Source of the DNA: Diaporthe sp. PMI_573
Lineage: Eukaryota; Ascomycota; Sordariomycetes; Diaporthales; Diaporthaceae
Assembly: GCA_021399435.1 (NCBI GenBank)
Contig: JAJTUP010000032.1
Coordinates: forward strand, 124,001 to 188,000
Direction: 5' to 3'
Length of the DNA: 64,000 bases
Within the stretch, counting starts at the first letter, position 1; every line of letters starts with the position of its first letter. This document shows positions 32,903-44,525 of this stretch, in pieces. The notes beneath the pieces were generated by a model. The model saw only the letters and a program-made list of their open reading frames with translations. It was not told the DNA's origin and did no database searches. Both the position numbers and the translations under genes were made by a program.

Positions 32903-35900
32903 ATGGCTGAGAAAATCACAGACGAGCAGGTCGAGGCCTTGCAGAACATCTTGCGCTCCGACGCCTCCGTCGACGCCAAAGTTGCTCTGATAACTGCCGT
33001 CAAGACCGGCATCAAACACCACAATGTCCCCGATACCTGCGTCGCGCAGCTCTTCGAGGCCTTGCGCACTGCCTCGGCGAACCAGCACGGTGTCCTCGCC
33101 AATGCAGGGCTGACCTCGCTCAACCACCTCCTCACGCGCCTGTCCCGACAGGAGCCCAAGTACATCATGAGGGAGACCAAGGCGACCTTGCCGCTTCTTG
33201 TTGACAGGATGGGCGACCAGAAGGAAAAGTTCCGTGCTCTCGCGTTGCAGTCGATTGCTACCATGTATAAGGTCGTGCCAGCTGATGTCGAGCGCCATGT
33301 TCGGAATTTTGCCATGGCGGGTAAGAACTCCAGGGCAAAGGAAGCCAGTATGCAGTGGCTCCTACAGATGAACCGAGAACAAGGCTTGCAGTTTCGGACC
33401 TACGTCCCCCGCCTCATGGAGTTGCTGGAGGATGCCGACCCAAGTGTTCGCGACACCGCAAAGACTACGGTCATTGAGCTTTTCAAAGACGCCTCTGGTA
33501 CGGCCAAGGCTGACCTGAAAAAGCAGTTGGAGAACTTCAGAGTCCGCCCAGCCATCAAGCAAGCTATAGTGAAGGAGCTGGTCCCAAGGTCGACCACCCC
33601 CGCTCCCGACGAGAGCGGACCAGCAGAATTACCCAGGCCTGCCTCCCGCCCCAACCTCTCCGCCAGTGTTTCCTCCATTTCCACTTTCAGCGAGCGACCG
33701 ATCACGCCCATGCCTGATACCAGGACCGAAACTGTCGAGCCCTCATATCTCAACACAAATAGAGAACTGGAAGACATGTTTACTCAGATGCACGGGTATT
33801 TCGAAGGCAATGAGTCGGAACACAACTGGAAGCTGCGGGAGCAGAGTATCAACAAGCTCCGCAGGTTGATGGCTGGCAATGCCGTGTCGGACTACCACGA
33901 CCCGTTCTTGGCAGGCCTAAGGAGTGTTCTCGACGGCATCATCAAAGCTATCGCCTCCCTTAGGACAAGCTTGTCAAAAGAAGGCTGTGCTTTGGTCCAA
34001 GATATCGCCATCAACTATGGAGCTGGTATGGATCCTATGGTGGAGCTGCTAATGCAGACATTCATCAAGCTTTCTGGGGCAACGAAAAAGATCGCCGCGC
34101 AACAAGCAAATGTTTGCATCGACACAATGATCGGCAGAGTAACATACACGAACCGAATCATGCAGCATGTAGCGGGTGCTTGCACGGACAAGAATGTGCA
34201 GCCTAGGCTGTTCGCGACCGAGTGGCTGAAGACGCTTCTGAAAAAGGAGGCGCACCACAAGAGCCACGTCGAACACAATGGCGGGTTGGATTTGATAGAG
34301 AAGTCGATGAAGAAGGGGCTCGGCGATCCCAACCCTGGGGTCAGGGAAAAGATGAGGAGCACTTTCTGGACATTCTACGGCATTTGGCCCGCAAGGGCAG
34401 AAGCGTACGTTGTTGTTCTGGGTTCTATGCAAGCCGTTGAAAACTAACTCGAATCCTAGGCTTATGGCTACATTGGAACCCACAATTCAGAAAGCACTAG
34501 AAAGGGACCCAAATAATCCTAATACACCAAAGAAGGCAGAACCTGCGGTTCGGCCAGGCCTGGGCCTCTCGCGTAGCACGATGGGAGGAGCAGCCAAGCC
34601 GTCGCTCAGGGAGACCATGATGGCCCAGAAAAAAGCCCTGGCAGCAAAGAACCTTCCCCTCAGACCCGGATCAGCTATGGCACATTTCTCACCTCCTCGG
34701 ACAACTCGGGCTGTCTCTGGCTCGTCGACCGCTTCAGCAAGTACTGCTGCTGCTCCGTCCACAGCAACGCGTCAAAAACCAACCACTAGTGGAGGGCTCT
34801 CGGTAGCCCCCGTCAGGCCGACGAGGAAGCGGCCAGAGATGGCCCCGCGCCCAGCAACCGCGGGTCCATATTCTGTCCGGGGCGGTATTGACTCAGATAT
34901 GAGCCCCCCGCCGAAGCCGAAGGCAGTGACACCCAGGACCATGGGCACAACGCCCAAGCGGACAGTAGCGAAGAGGCCAGCTCACAAGCCGACTGCGAGT
35001 GAGTCCAGTATACCAACGCCGACCAGGTTGACGCACGCAAAATCTTCGCCTGCTACCAGCCCAACAAAGAGCCCAGCCAGGCAAATATTACGGCCTGGAC
35101 CGCTCCTCGGCAGCCCTCAGCCTGAGGAAAACCTCTCACTAATAACGCCAACCACCCCGACCATCCCAGCGGCGGACTCGCCAGCCCTCGCATCCCCTGA
35201 TCTAGTTGCCCCTGAACTCGCCGCGGCGGAGCCAGACCAAACAGCAAGCCCCGCCGGAACGCCTTCCAAGGCTCTGCGAGTATACGAAGACCCCTTGACA
35301 GCAGAGCAGTCAACACCCCGTTTAACGCCGCCAGCAGTACTAGAAGAAAAGCCCGTCAACGAGGATGCAGCCAACCTGGTGGCACGGCAGAATGGCGACG
35401 GATCCGATCAACCCGATATCTCCTCCGACAAGGCCAAGCAACATGCTCGGCTTATCGAGAGCGCATTGGCCAAGATCAAGGCGAAGACTCTCGACGTACA
35501 CGGGTTCCGCAAGCTCCAGAGCATCCTCCGCGACAACAAGGCTCCTCTGTCAGACGAAAAGTTCGAGGCACTGCTCCTCGGCCTCTTCGATTATCTCGAG
35601 GACCCGCAATCCAACCTCGCGCCTGAGAAGGTACAAGACGTCAAGGCCCAGAACCTGGCAACGGTCAAGCTCCTGCTCAAGAAGTACCGCGACCACTTCC
35701 AGCCGCACATCTCCAAGGGTCTGGAGTCGCTGATGTCGGCGCGCGCGGTGTACGACGCCCGCACGCACATCGTCTCCGGGCTGGAGCTCCTGGCGGACGA
35801 GCTTGTGTCGCTGGGCGACGCGCAGGAGATCGCGACGGTGCTGACGCGGCGGATGACGGACACTGCGGTGGACAGCGCCGCGGGGTGGCGGTCGCTGAGC

Positions 35901-36185
35901 ATGGGCCTGCACGTGCTCAAGGAGATGGTGGACGCCAAGGCCGAGTACGTGCCCACGGACCAGGAGCTGGGCAGCATGGCGGCGCTGTGCACGCGGTGCC
36001 TGGAGAGCACCGAGTCCGGGGTCAGGATGGACGCGGTGCAGCTGTGCGTGGCGCTGCAGGGCCGCGTGGGCGACGCCCGGTTCTGGGACGTCATGAGCGG
36101 CGTCAAGGATGACCCCAAGAGCCTCATCACGTACTACATCGTCAAGAGGCAGAGGGAGAAGGAGGCGGCCAGCGGCGTGGCCTAG
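32903..36185 (+). CDS. stu1: Stu1, CLASP-family microtubule-associated protein
   Basis: CLASP that binds microtubules through TOG domains and stabilises the spindle; essential in yeasts. Exons are 32903-34404 and 34460-36185, with a 55-bp intron (GTACGT donor, CTAAC branch) in phase 2, giving 1,075 residues. The start has a strong context (GCGCCATGG). Residues 1 to about 230 are helical HEAT-like repeats of the first TOG domain. A Ser/Pro-rich linker follows, then a second TOG/CLASP_N domain from about residue 280 to 510 (LEDMFTQMHGYFEGNESEHNWKL style start). Residues 520-800 are a basic, Ser/Pro/Lys-rich disordered region, as expected for microtubule-lattice binding. The C-terminal 250 residues are again helical. 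Length and order match filamentous-fungal Stu1. Confidence 0.93.
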
Positions 36186-37066
36186 GTCGCCGGCCGGGCT
36201 CGCACTTGGGCGAGTCGACGTTGGTTTGGCTAGCCCGCACGTTCTACACCGGGGTTCGAACGGTGGTGGGATGGGGAAAACGGATCCAAGGGGACTGGAG
36301 GGGGCCCTGGCGGTTGGGTAGGGCAGGGGTGTGTTATATACCCTTTCTCTTTTTTTTTCTTGCTTTCTACCTTTCTTGCATCAAAACAAAAGTGCGACAG
36401 GACAGGACAGGACTGATCTGGCGGCGGCGCCAGGCGGCTAGGGGTGTTGGAGTTTGGAACATGGTTTCTTGCTTGGGGTTTGAGTGTGTGCTGGTATAGG
36501 GGGAGGGGGACGGTGATCGACCGGAACCGTGATTATACCATTCCTGACTTTTTTTCTTGTTTACTACTTGTCCATACCGAACTCACATGCCGCTTTTTCA
36601 ACAAGCTGTGTTAATGTCTACCTACTGCTATGGATGGCCCTTTGCAAAAGTCTCGGGTGGAAAATGAGCCTCTCCGTATGTTTTGCCACAGCACCGCCAA
36701 GCTAAGGAACAAGCGAAACATGCATGAGCGATTTTCCTCCACGGTGAGCGAGCTCGAGGGTACATGGGCTCCCAGTCGCCATGGACCCAAGTCCAGCCTT
36801 TTTTTCTATTCACTTTCCCGGCTAGAGCTAGAGCATGCAGAGAAATTCACCAACCTGCCCCCGGGGCCATCCACAACGGCAGAGCCCGCACATGTAGACA
36901 TACTTGCTGGAACCAAAAAAAGTCAACTGAAATTTGGCCGGCACTACCTTCAAGTTAAGGGACGAGGGCTGCAGTGCTCGTGAGCTGCCAGAAAGGTGTG
37001 TAAGTAGAATGGCCAGACGGGCTCGGACGCTGCAATTTCGCGCACCCAATGAAGGCATCCGCACTC
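36186..37066. other. Intergenic, convergent 3' ends
   Basis: 3' regions of stu1 and the DUF4419 gene, with T runs near 36350 and 36548 that suit transcript ends. No gene seen. Confidence 0.6.
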
Positions 37067-38275
37067 TTAGCTCTCAAACATCCACCAGCCGGACCAGGCC
37101 TGTACAGTATCACGGATCGGCTCTACCTGAGCAGGTCCCGGCTGGAAATGATTTCGAACCTCCCACTGGCCATTGGAAGTAACTTCTCCATCCTCGCCTT
37201 CGTTCTCGTAAAGGGTGGTCCCAGTCGAAGTGTTGAGGGTATGCTGTGCCCGGTTCAAAGCCGCCGCATCGCTGGAAGAAGTAGCAAGGATGCCGACTGA
37301 CCCAGCAACCATTGTCGCCTCGTACTCGTGACCCCTGTCCCTGACCGAGATGGGGAGGGAGGAAAAGCCTACTGGGATGCTGTCCATATCGATGGAGGGA
37401 TACCTGATGTCCTCCAAGACTCGGTGACGGCGGGGTCGGTTAGGTATCCCATCTTCGTCCCAGAAGCAGAATGCAGTCAGCCAACCCGAGAGGATGTCCG
37501 TGCCGCTGCCTAAGCTCTTCCTGTGCACAATTCTGTTCCAGAAATCAAGGATCACAGGGCTCATCGGGTCTGTGAAGGACCAGACCATGCGGCGCAGTAT
37601 TGGCCGGAGCATCGCGGCGAACTGCCTGGGCTCATCCCCCAGGAGGTCCAGCTTGTCGAGGCGGTTCAGAATGTTATCCCAGTCTTCCACGCATCCCAGC
37701 AGCGTAACGGAGGGGAGACCACACCAAACACTCATGTATTCCGAGAAGTGTCTCACCATTCTGCCCATGAACAATATTGATCCGACCACCCTGTCGGTAC
37801 TCGTCGTAGTCGAGAACGCAGGCAGTACCCAGTCCCTCCATCCGGGGTGTGTGACATAATTGCCGATCATGTCACCCATCTGAGCGGCCAGGGAGCCAAA
37901 GTCAGCAGTATAGTGCACGACCTCCGGTTCCCTCCGACGACCATGGGCGACGAACAAAGACCCCAGCTCACCATCGGCGCGCCCGTTGATGAAGAAGCCT
38001 ATCTGCGCCAGGACCGCGAACCAGACGTCCTCGGGGCGGATGCGGAGGTGGTGGTGGTGGCTGTAGGCGTGGCACGCCGCCCAGACGAACCCGTTCTCGG
38101 ACGGCGTGATGTGGTCACTGTCGAACTGGCCGGGGGCGAAGGATGTCTGGATCAGTCCCCTGCACCGCTCGTGCTCCCTTGGGGCGGCGTCCTTCAGGAG
38201 TTCCGAGGCTGAGGAACTCTTGGGCTTGTCCCACGCCGTGGCGGGGTGTTGGGCAAGATTGAGGGTGACGGGCAT
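37067..38275 (-). CDS. DUF4419-domain protein
   Basis: Single exon of 402 residues. ATG 38275 is chosen: the frame continues 13 codons further to 38314 but that codon is GTG. The DUF4419 signature is clear: SFAPGQFDSDHITPSENGF, then a HHHL run followed by IRPEDVWFAVLAQIGFFING. The later part (MVRHFSEYMSVWCGLPSVTLLG, WDNILNRL, LSGWLTAFCFW) also fits the family. No signal peptide or transmembrane segment. DUF4419 proteins are common in ascomycetes and some basidiomycetes, in many copies, with no proven biochemical role that I know of. Confidence 0.85.
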   Translation of the reverse strand: MPVTLNLAQHPATAWDKPKSSSASELLKDAAPREHERCRGLIQTSFAPGQFDSDHITPSENGFVWAACHAYSHHHHLRIRPEDVWFAVLAQIGFFINGRADGELGSLFVAHGRRREPEVVHYTADFGSLAAQMGDMIGNYVTHPGWRDWVLPAFSTTTSTDRVVGSILFMGRMVRHFSEYMSVWCGLPSVTLLGCVEDWDNILNRLDKLDLLGDEPRQFAAMLRPILRRMVWSFTDPMSPVILDFWNRIVHRKSLGSGTDILSGWLTAFCFWDEDGIPNRPRRHRVLEDIRYPSIDMDSIPVGFSSLPISVRDRGHEYEATMVAGSVGILATSSSDAAALNRAQHTLNTSTGTTLYENEGEDGEVTSNGQWEVRNHFQPGPAQVEPIRDTVQAWSGWWMFES

Positions 38276-38898
38276 TTTCGGTTTTGGACTTTTACACGGA
38301 CCTTGTAGAGCCACTGGTGTGTGCGAGGAAGGAGGAAACGGAGGAAGAATACAGGCTGCACCCTCTCTGGGCTTTAAGTAATATGAAAATCGCTGTGACC
38401 TGTAGACTGCGGCCTGTGCATGGTTTCAGTGACTGACGGCAGTGACTGAGTACAGGAAGAGTCTTGTCGCACATAGCCACCTGGTGATAAATCTGAGAAG
38501 GTTTGGATGATTACTTCTGAAATGGGTCAGAGCTGCTGAGGTAATCACTTCACTTGGAGCCCAACCGTGGCTGTTTCGAGATAAATACAACCGTTGCGCC
38601 TTGCATAATGACACTAAGCAGCCGGGGGCGCAGGTGTGCTGTCACAAGTTGCTGCCCAGAGCTCGTTTAACGATTCGTCTTGACAAATCATAGCCATCCT
38701 AGCTGTCTGGAGATACATTGATCTGTCTCCGCAAAGACAACCTTGGAATTCAGTGCTGAACCAAAACATCTACCCAATGCAGATCCTGGATAAATTGTTT
38801 CTCTGGGGGAACCTCGTAGCTTTATTGGCGGCATACACCGGCACAAACATGTTCTTGTAGGTGAGATAGACCTACTAGACACATCCAGAATTGAGTGA
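38276..38898. other. Intergenic
   Basis: AT-richer upstream region of the DUF4419 gene. Nothing recognisable. Confidence 0.55.
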
Positions 38899-39310
38899 TA
38901 TCAACAGGATATTTGCAACGAAGAGACTCCTGAAACCGAATCCTTAGAGGCCCAAGAACTCCATAAAATCTGGCAACAGGACAACCAGTATTGCCCGATC
39001 CCACCGATGCTTTCGTACCACAACAAGTCCGACCTCGCTACACTCAAACGCCGATGGATTGCTTTCGCGGCGAAAATGGAAATCAAACTGGAAGGGCCCC
39101 GTTAAAACCCTCGAATACGAGAACAAGGGGCTCGGTGAATCGCTTATACGCTACCTCATACCACAATAAGAACTGGAGGGAAACCCGATTAGGGGCGAGG
39201 ATATTATCCACGTGTATGCGAGGTAGTTGGGCAGCTTACACAAAAAGTACAACGCTCTCCCGCCAGAGAGGTCGCTTATGGGTCTCAAATCACGCGTAAG
39301 TAGACGCTGA
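38899..39310 (+). pseudogene. Unidentified coding relic with stops at likely Gln codons
   Basis: A protein-like segment of about 70 codons (38899-39105, containing PPMLSYHNKSDLATLKRRW) ends at TAA. It is followed in another frame by KTLEYENKGLGESLIRYLIP, a TAA at 39167-39169, ELEGNPIRGEDIIHVYAR, a TAG at 39224-39226, and LGSLHKKYNALPPERSLMG. Composition and amphipathic patterns look like real protein rather than chance. Each stop would be repaired by TAA to CAA or TAG to CAG, which fits RIP. I cannot name the family. Confidence 0.4.
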
Positions 39311-39981
39311 GTTACGAATCAAATATTAAACCCATCTTAGGCCCCGACTTCTTTATATCACCTCTACTTCCTCTGAGTGCGCAACACCTTGGCGTTCCGC
39401 ATCGGGCTCAACCAGCGACCAGCTATCGAAAACACGAGAGGGCGACAGACCGAATGGCAAAAGTAAAGGCATGACGAGGGTCCGGACGCCTACACAGACG
39501 TAGAATGCAGCACGGACCAAATGAACCTCAAGCAGAACGCGGCGGGCTGGCTCGAGAAACTTACACAAGAGATACAGGCATTGGGAATAGCCTAACATCG
39601 GCATTGCCCCGAAGTGGTAGGTTGTACTCGAGGAGGTCAATTGAAGGCAGCCATGTCTAAATTTTGGACGAGAAGGCGTGCATCAAATCATTTCTCGTTG
39701 GTGAACGATATTCGTGTTTACTAGTTTATGGGCGTGGGCGGCTGCCGCGGCTGGACCGTCTCACTGGGCTTCGGCCAACCAACCGAGCCTCACCTGTAAC
39801 CAACACAATGCGACTCAACCAAGTTTGTCAATCACCGGGCGCCAGCAACAAATGCGCCTCCCGACTAGACATATCTGGCTCATGTGGCCCTGTTCATGTC
39901 ACATTGCTCCGCTGAGACTCCAAAGCCCTGAAACCCTCCTCAACTACGCGTCGAGTTATTAGCCCTCAGTCCAACAACACA
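39311..39981. other. Intergenic
   Basis: No gene recognised. A hydrophobic minus-strand frame (39353-39640, 95 codons) exists but resembles no family. Confidence 0.45.
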
Positions 39982-41166
39982 ATGGATTCACAGCCATCCC
40001 GTGCGGACGGAGCCACCAAGCACCGACATCAAATTCCGCAAAACGAATATTGATACTCTCGACGAGCCTCACCGCGATGCCGTGGCATCCGCCATTTCAA
40101 AGATCCTGTCCGCTGAGGTAGCCGAGACCACATACGCCCGAATTGTTGATGGTCTCCCTCTTCCAGAAGTTCTAAAAGACGTCTATGGTGATCTCATCTG
40201 CCCCGATCATCCAATTCACCAGCACACGCAGCTCAAAAACGGTACATTAGAGACGGTCCGTCGGTTCCATGACGAATTCGATCCAAATATCCTCCAGTTC
40301 GATATTCCGGTAAGCTATTGGCGCTTTATCCCTCCACGTGCGAGTATATGGTTACTCATTTGTGCTTGGTCACTAATATGTATCGAAAGCTCTTGTCGGC
40401 ATTCCAGGCCGCCTCTCCCGGTTCTAGAGCCTTCCGTACACGGCTAATTGAAATCGTTGCTGTTTCAATACATCAGATCGCAGTACTGTTATACCAAAAC
40501 AATTCTGATCTATCTACGCCAGGATCAGCCCTTCAGGCAATTCACACGTGGACCCCGCCTCAGGATGACTATAACGGCAGCTTATGGTGGCGCTTCAACC
40601 GTGACGGGCCGCCTGCCACGCTTTTCTGCCATACCTGGTACCGCGACTATACGCAGTACCCTTATGGCGCTGCAGACGTGGCGGGATATTGGGCCGAGAA
40701 TAGGGTGCTTGGAGGGGTAATCCTCTTCGACCGCAAGGCGGAGATGAGGCAAAGCAGCAGTGCCGGGACGGATGCAGTATATATCCACCCCGACCGTGAC
40801 GAGGTCACGTACCGGATCTGCCTTCTTACCAATACACAGAAGAAGGCCCTGCTCGACTTCTTGCTGGATATGCCCGGCACTAGGCCCTGGCCCTTAGGAG
40901 CTGCCAAGGAAACAGATATCTGTCCGCTGCCAATTATCCCAGACGAGACTAATATACAACGTATCGACCCAGAGGAGCCCATACGATATACTGGCGTTTA
41001 TCGCGACCAGTGGGAGAGGAAAATGCCTCCGCCCTTATGGTTGGGTGACGGGAGAGGCTCATGCGTGTATAATCCGCTTGACTTCCCAACCAAGATAGAC
41101 CAGGACGATGCGAGATCGCGTTTCAGGAGCAGGGGTGACAGGCGTGGTGGTGGTGATAATGAGTGA
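39982..41166 (+). CDS. Unknown two-exon protein, N-terminus uncertain
   Basis: Coding sequence is clear from about 40004 to 40309 and 40390-41166. The 80-bp intron has a GTAAGC donor and CGAAAG acceptor, phase 0. The joined product is about 360 residues, soluble, with no known motif; typical segments are LWWRFNRDGPPATLFCHTWYRDYTQYPYG and PPPLWLGDGRGSCVYNPLDFP. The only suitable ATG upstream (39982) is one base out of frame with the rest and its frame ends after 23 codons. Either one base is missing near 40000 (pseudogene or sequencing error), or the start lies in an unseen exon. It neighbours the FunK1 kinase gene on the same strand, 1 kb apart. Confidence 0.55.
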
Positions 41167-42175
41167 GACTCCGGGATGCATCTGTTGTTTCAGACAGTGA
41201 AAATCTAATCCCAGGCCTAGATACTAGTTGAGGCATGCAGGATCATGATGTCCTCGACTTGGACCAGAGAGTGAGAGCACAGAGATTCACACGCAATGTG
41301 GTCAAAAATAGGCCGAGTTCTACCTATTTCAGACCATCAGCCTGGCGACGGAGAAGGTTTCTCTCTCTTCCTACCCTGCACTGTCCAGCAGCCTGGCTGC
41401 TGTAGGTTACCCTATTTTACTGTGCCTGAATGATGGATGGGGCACAAAAGATGCGGTGTCAAGGTATCTTGGGCCCGTTAATGTGGCCGTTTCCGGGTGC
41501 CTTTTTCTTCAGTGGCCTAGCTACGGGACAATGCATCTAAAAGTCTCTCGCGACTCTTAATATTGCAAGGGAGTCATGGAGGTCCGTGGGCTATATCAAC
41601 TTCACTAGACGGCTGTCCAACGGCGGGGATGACTTATTTGGAGCCGAACCAAGAGCCGAGGCCTTGGAAGCCAACGTTCTTTAATCGATCACCAACGATG
41701 CCACCACTCTCCTCTGATTCGTCTACTTGTGTTGGTGCTAGATATGTCCCGTACCAACAGGCGAACAATCCATGGCTAGACCGCCCCTCCCTCATTCGTA
41801 ATAGTCAGGCTGCACTACCAACTCTAACTTCAATTCATTACAACTCACGCTTGTCTAAAATTGCACCATAGCTTCAACGTCGAGGATTTCACTGGAATGG
41901 ACTGGTATTGTTGACTTCACATGCAACAAATTTCAAGGCACCTCGCGAGGTTGCTGTTCAAGCGTGCCTAGAAGTCCTCAACCTCAACTCACCACCATCA
42001 GCACTACACAACGGAGATCTTACAATATCAAATCAGTAACACCAGTTTGGAGTCGTGTGGCACTCGGCGTCAAACCGGGAAACCCCTCATACGACAAAGC
42101 TGCAGACACGGAAAGGACTGGGCCTTCACTAGTGGTTTCATTGCAATTCTCACACTATACAGTGATCTTTTGGCC
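41167..42175. other. Intergenic, FunK1 upstream region
   Basis: No gene recognised. The kinase frame is open upstream to 42047 but without an ATG. Confidence 0.55.
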
Positions 42176-43996
42176 ATGGAGAATCACCGGGTGGTAAATC
42201 ATCCGTCAGCTCCACCGGCCTCCACGACGGACGATCAAGATGTCCTTGACAACATAGATGGCCGCATGCACGGCCGCATGAGCGGATTTATCAAAAAGTA
42301 CTTCGGCAACTTTCAATATGCCCACCAAGATGCTTTCTTGGAAATTCGGACAGCCGGAAGGGTTGGTGGCCGCTGTGCCGTTCCATCAGCTGCCCCATCA
42401 CCCGACGGTTTCTTGCAATGGTTTTCCAACTACATGTCGGGGGAGCTTGACGGCGCTCGAGGCTCGTGGCATTTATCTAGCGGTGACACAGCACCCGAGC
42501 ACGAGAGTGATGACGACGGTGCGCGTCTCCTCTTGACCATACCCACTTCGCCGGCCTCCAGCGTACAGACAAGATGGGACCATGTTCAGGTTATTGGTCA
42601 GTTTCACCACCGTGGTAGCGTTTGTTATCAGGATGGACTACTGCGTCTCTGTCGATCCGCATACCAGGTCTTCGCGAGCCAGCCTACGCGGCTCTTCTTA
42701 CACGGCTTCTACATACGCCGATCACTGGTCGAGCTTTGGGTCTTTGATCGGTCTGGCTTATACTGTAGCGACCTATTCGATATTCACAAAGATTTCATCC
42801 AGTTTCTCTCTATCGTTCTCAGCTACCAGCGGATGACGGACCAGGACCTGGGAAAATCCAACATCATTGAGACGGATAAGGGCGGCAGCTACGTTGTTCT
42901 TGATAATGTGGCGAGGCCTTCTTTGGGAAAGCTCTATCTCGAAAGCCAACCAATCGCGTCTCGTGAAGGCCTTGTTGGCACCGGGACAACTTGCTACCGG
43001 GCTAGAATGCCTGACTCGAATCGATGGAATTACGTCTTGAAATTCAAATGGCGTTGGGCCAGGGAGCGTCCGGAGGACGAGCTTCTCAAACTAGCCAAGA
43101 AGAAATGCGTCTGGGGTGCCGTCTCCCTTGATTATTACAAAGAAATTGAAAGTACGGCAAATCTGCGACGAGGTCTCCGGTGGGGGACACACAGAAAATT
43201 CGCCAGGATGCACTTTCGCAACAGAGATGGAAATATCGAAGGGCAACGGCAGGAAGTTACCTGCAGTACTGACGGATTTGTCGAACATACAGAAGAAACC
43301 GACAACTTCTTTCAAAATCGTGTCCTTGCCTGCATCGTTACTTCTCCTGTCGGCAGACCTCGTCACACTTTCCGGTCTCTCCTGGAGTTAATTCAAGTAT
43401 TTCGTGATGCTATCAAGTGTCACCGATCACTCTGTTATGAAGCTAAGATTCTTCACCAAGATGTATCCCCAGGGAATATGGTCATTCTGGATGGCCAGGA
43501 TGAAGGAAAGCCTCAAGGGATCCTGATAGATCTCGATTCCGCAATAGAGCTCGCCGAAGGAGTAGAGACTGAGCTTGGCATTACCGGCACCAGACCCTTC
43601 ATGGCCATTGGCGTTCTGAAGAGTGAGCGTCACACTTATCGTCACGACCTGGAGTCCTTCTTGTATGTCTTCCTCTGGACTGTCATAACGAACCACATGG
43701 AGAACCCGCCAGAGACAAGCAAGCTCCGACAATGGAGTAGTGGCGACTGGGACGAATTGGCAGCACGCAAGTCACTTGACATGGATCAGGATGGCTTCCA
43801 GGCTATTCTGGGGGAATTTCCTCCCGAGTTCCACTCCCTCAAGCCGCTCGCCGAAAGTCTACGCCAAGTTCTGTTTCCCTTACGGGCTGGGGTACTTTGG
43901 ACAGGGACCGACGGCTCGCCCGAAGCTGCAGACAAGCTCTACGATGGAATGATCCGCGCTTTCGAGGAGGCCATTACTTCTGAGGGCGTAAGATAG
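42176..43996 (+). CDS. FunK1-type fungal protein kinase
   Basis: Single-exon gene of 606 residues starting at ATG 42176. The C-terminal half is a FunK1 (Pkinase_fungal) domain. VLKFKWR is the probable ATP-lysine strand. The catalytic loop reads HQDVSPGN (aspartate and asparagine kept), the metal site is IDLDSA in place of DFG, and GTRPFMAIGVL plus HTYRHDLESFLYV follow as in the family. The N-terminal third has the usual FunK1 front region (WFSNYMSG, HVQVIGQF). No signal peptide. FunK1 genes are expanded and variable in filamentous fungi, often in accessory regions, and their substrates are unknown. Catalytic residues are present, so activity is possible. Confidence 0.86.
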   Translation: MENHRVVNHPSAPPASTTDDQDVLDNIDGRMHGRMSGFIKKYFGNFQYAHQDAFLEIRTAGRVGGRCAVPSAAPSPDGFLQWFSNYMSGELDGARGSWHLSSGDTAPEHESDDDGARLLLTIPTSPASSVQTRWDHVQVIGQFHHRGSVCYQDGLLRLCRSAYQVFASQPTRLFLHGFYIRRSLVELWVFDRSGLYCSDLFDIHKDFIQFLSIVLSYQRMTDQDLGKSNIIETDKGGSYVVLDNVARPSLGKLYLESQPIASREGLVGTGTTCYRARMPDSNRWNYVLKFKWRWARERPEDELLKLAKKKCVWGAVSLDYYKEIESTANLRRGLRWGTHRKFARMHFRNRDGNIEGQRQEVTCSTDGFVEHTEETDNFFQNRVLACIVTSPVGRPRHTFRSLLELIQVFRDAIKCHRSLCYEAKILHQDVSPGNMVILDGQDEGKPQGILIDLDSAIELAEGVETELGITGTRPFMAIGVLKSERHTYRHDLESFLYVFLWTVITNHMENPPETSKLRQWSSGDWDELAARKSLDMDQDGFQAILGEFPPEFHSLKPLAESLRQVLFPLRAGVLWTGTDGSPEAADKLYDGMIRAFEEAITSEGVR

Positions 43997-44525
43997 ATGT
44001 AATTGAATGAGCATATTTGGTGAGTACCACCTCCAAGTATCCATAGGACCGAGTGGGAAAAGGTGAAGCTCGACTTTCAAGATCGCGGACTTGCAGCCAG
44101 ATACAGCAGCTGCCAACACCATTTCTACTGCAAGGTCTACTAGCGAGTTGGAACCTTTTTATAGCATCAGGCATATAAGAGCGAATGGTCTCAGGTCTCC
44201 TGTTCTCCCCCCTGCTCTTTCCACTGGGCTTATCGTCATTTTCATACTTCCTGTCCCTCTTACAGCAACGGCTGCGATCTTTTCTTTAACAACCCTGTCT
44301 CAGTCGGTCTCGTCCACCTTGGAGAGTAATGTCGCAGCTATCCCATCGTGCATTGTCCTGCATTGTAGGAATTACATCATAGGTGGTGAGACTGAGCAAC
44401 TAAAGGGCGAGTGTCTTGTATAGCACTTCTGCCTAAGCCTCGTTCAACGTGCCACCTTGGTAGTTCATCATCATCCCGTTTGCCAGGAGATCCCTTGATC
44501 AGTCGCTGCAAACGAGAACACAAAT
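43997..44525. other. Intergenic downstream of FunK1
   Basis: No gene recognised. Confidence 0.5.

Noticed and set aside
38899..39310. Idea that the 38.9-kb relic is a Starship captain (DUF3435 recombinase)
   Set aside because: None of the tyrosine-recombinase motifs that I know from that family can be seen; only the unassigned relic is reported.
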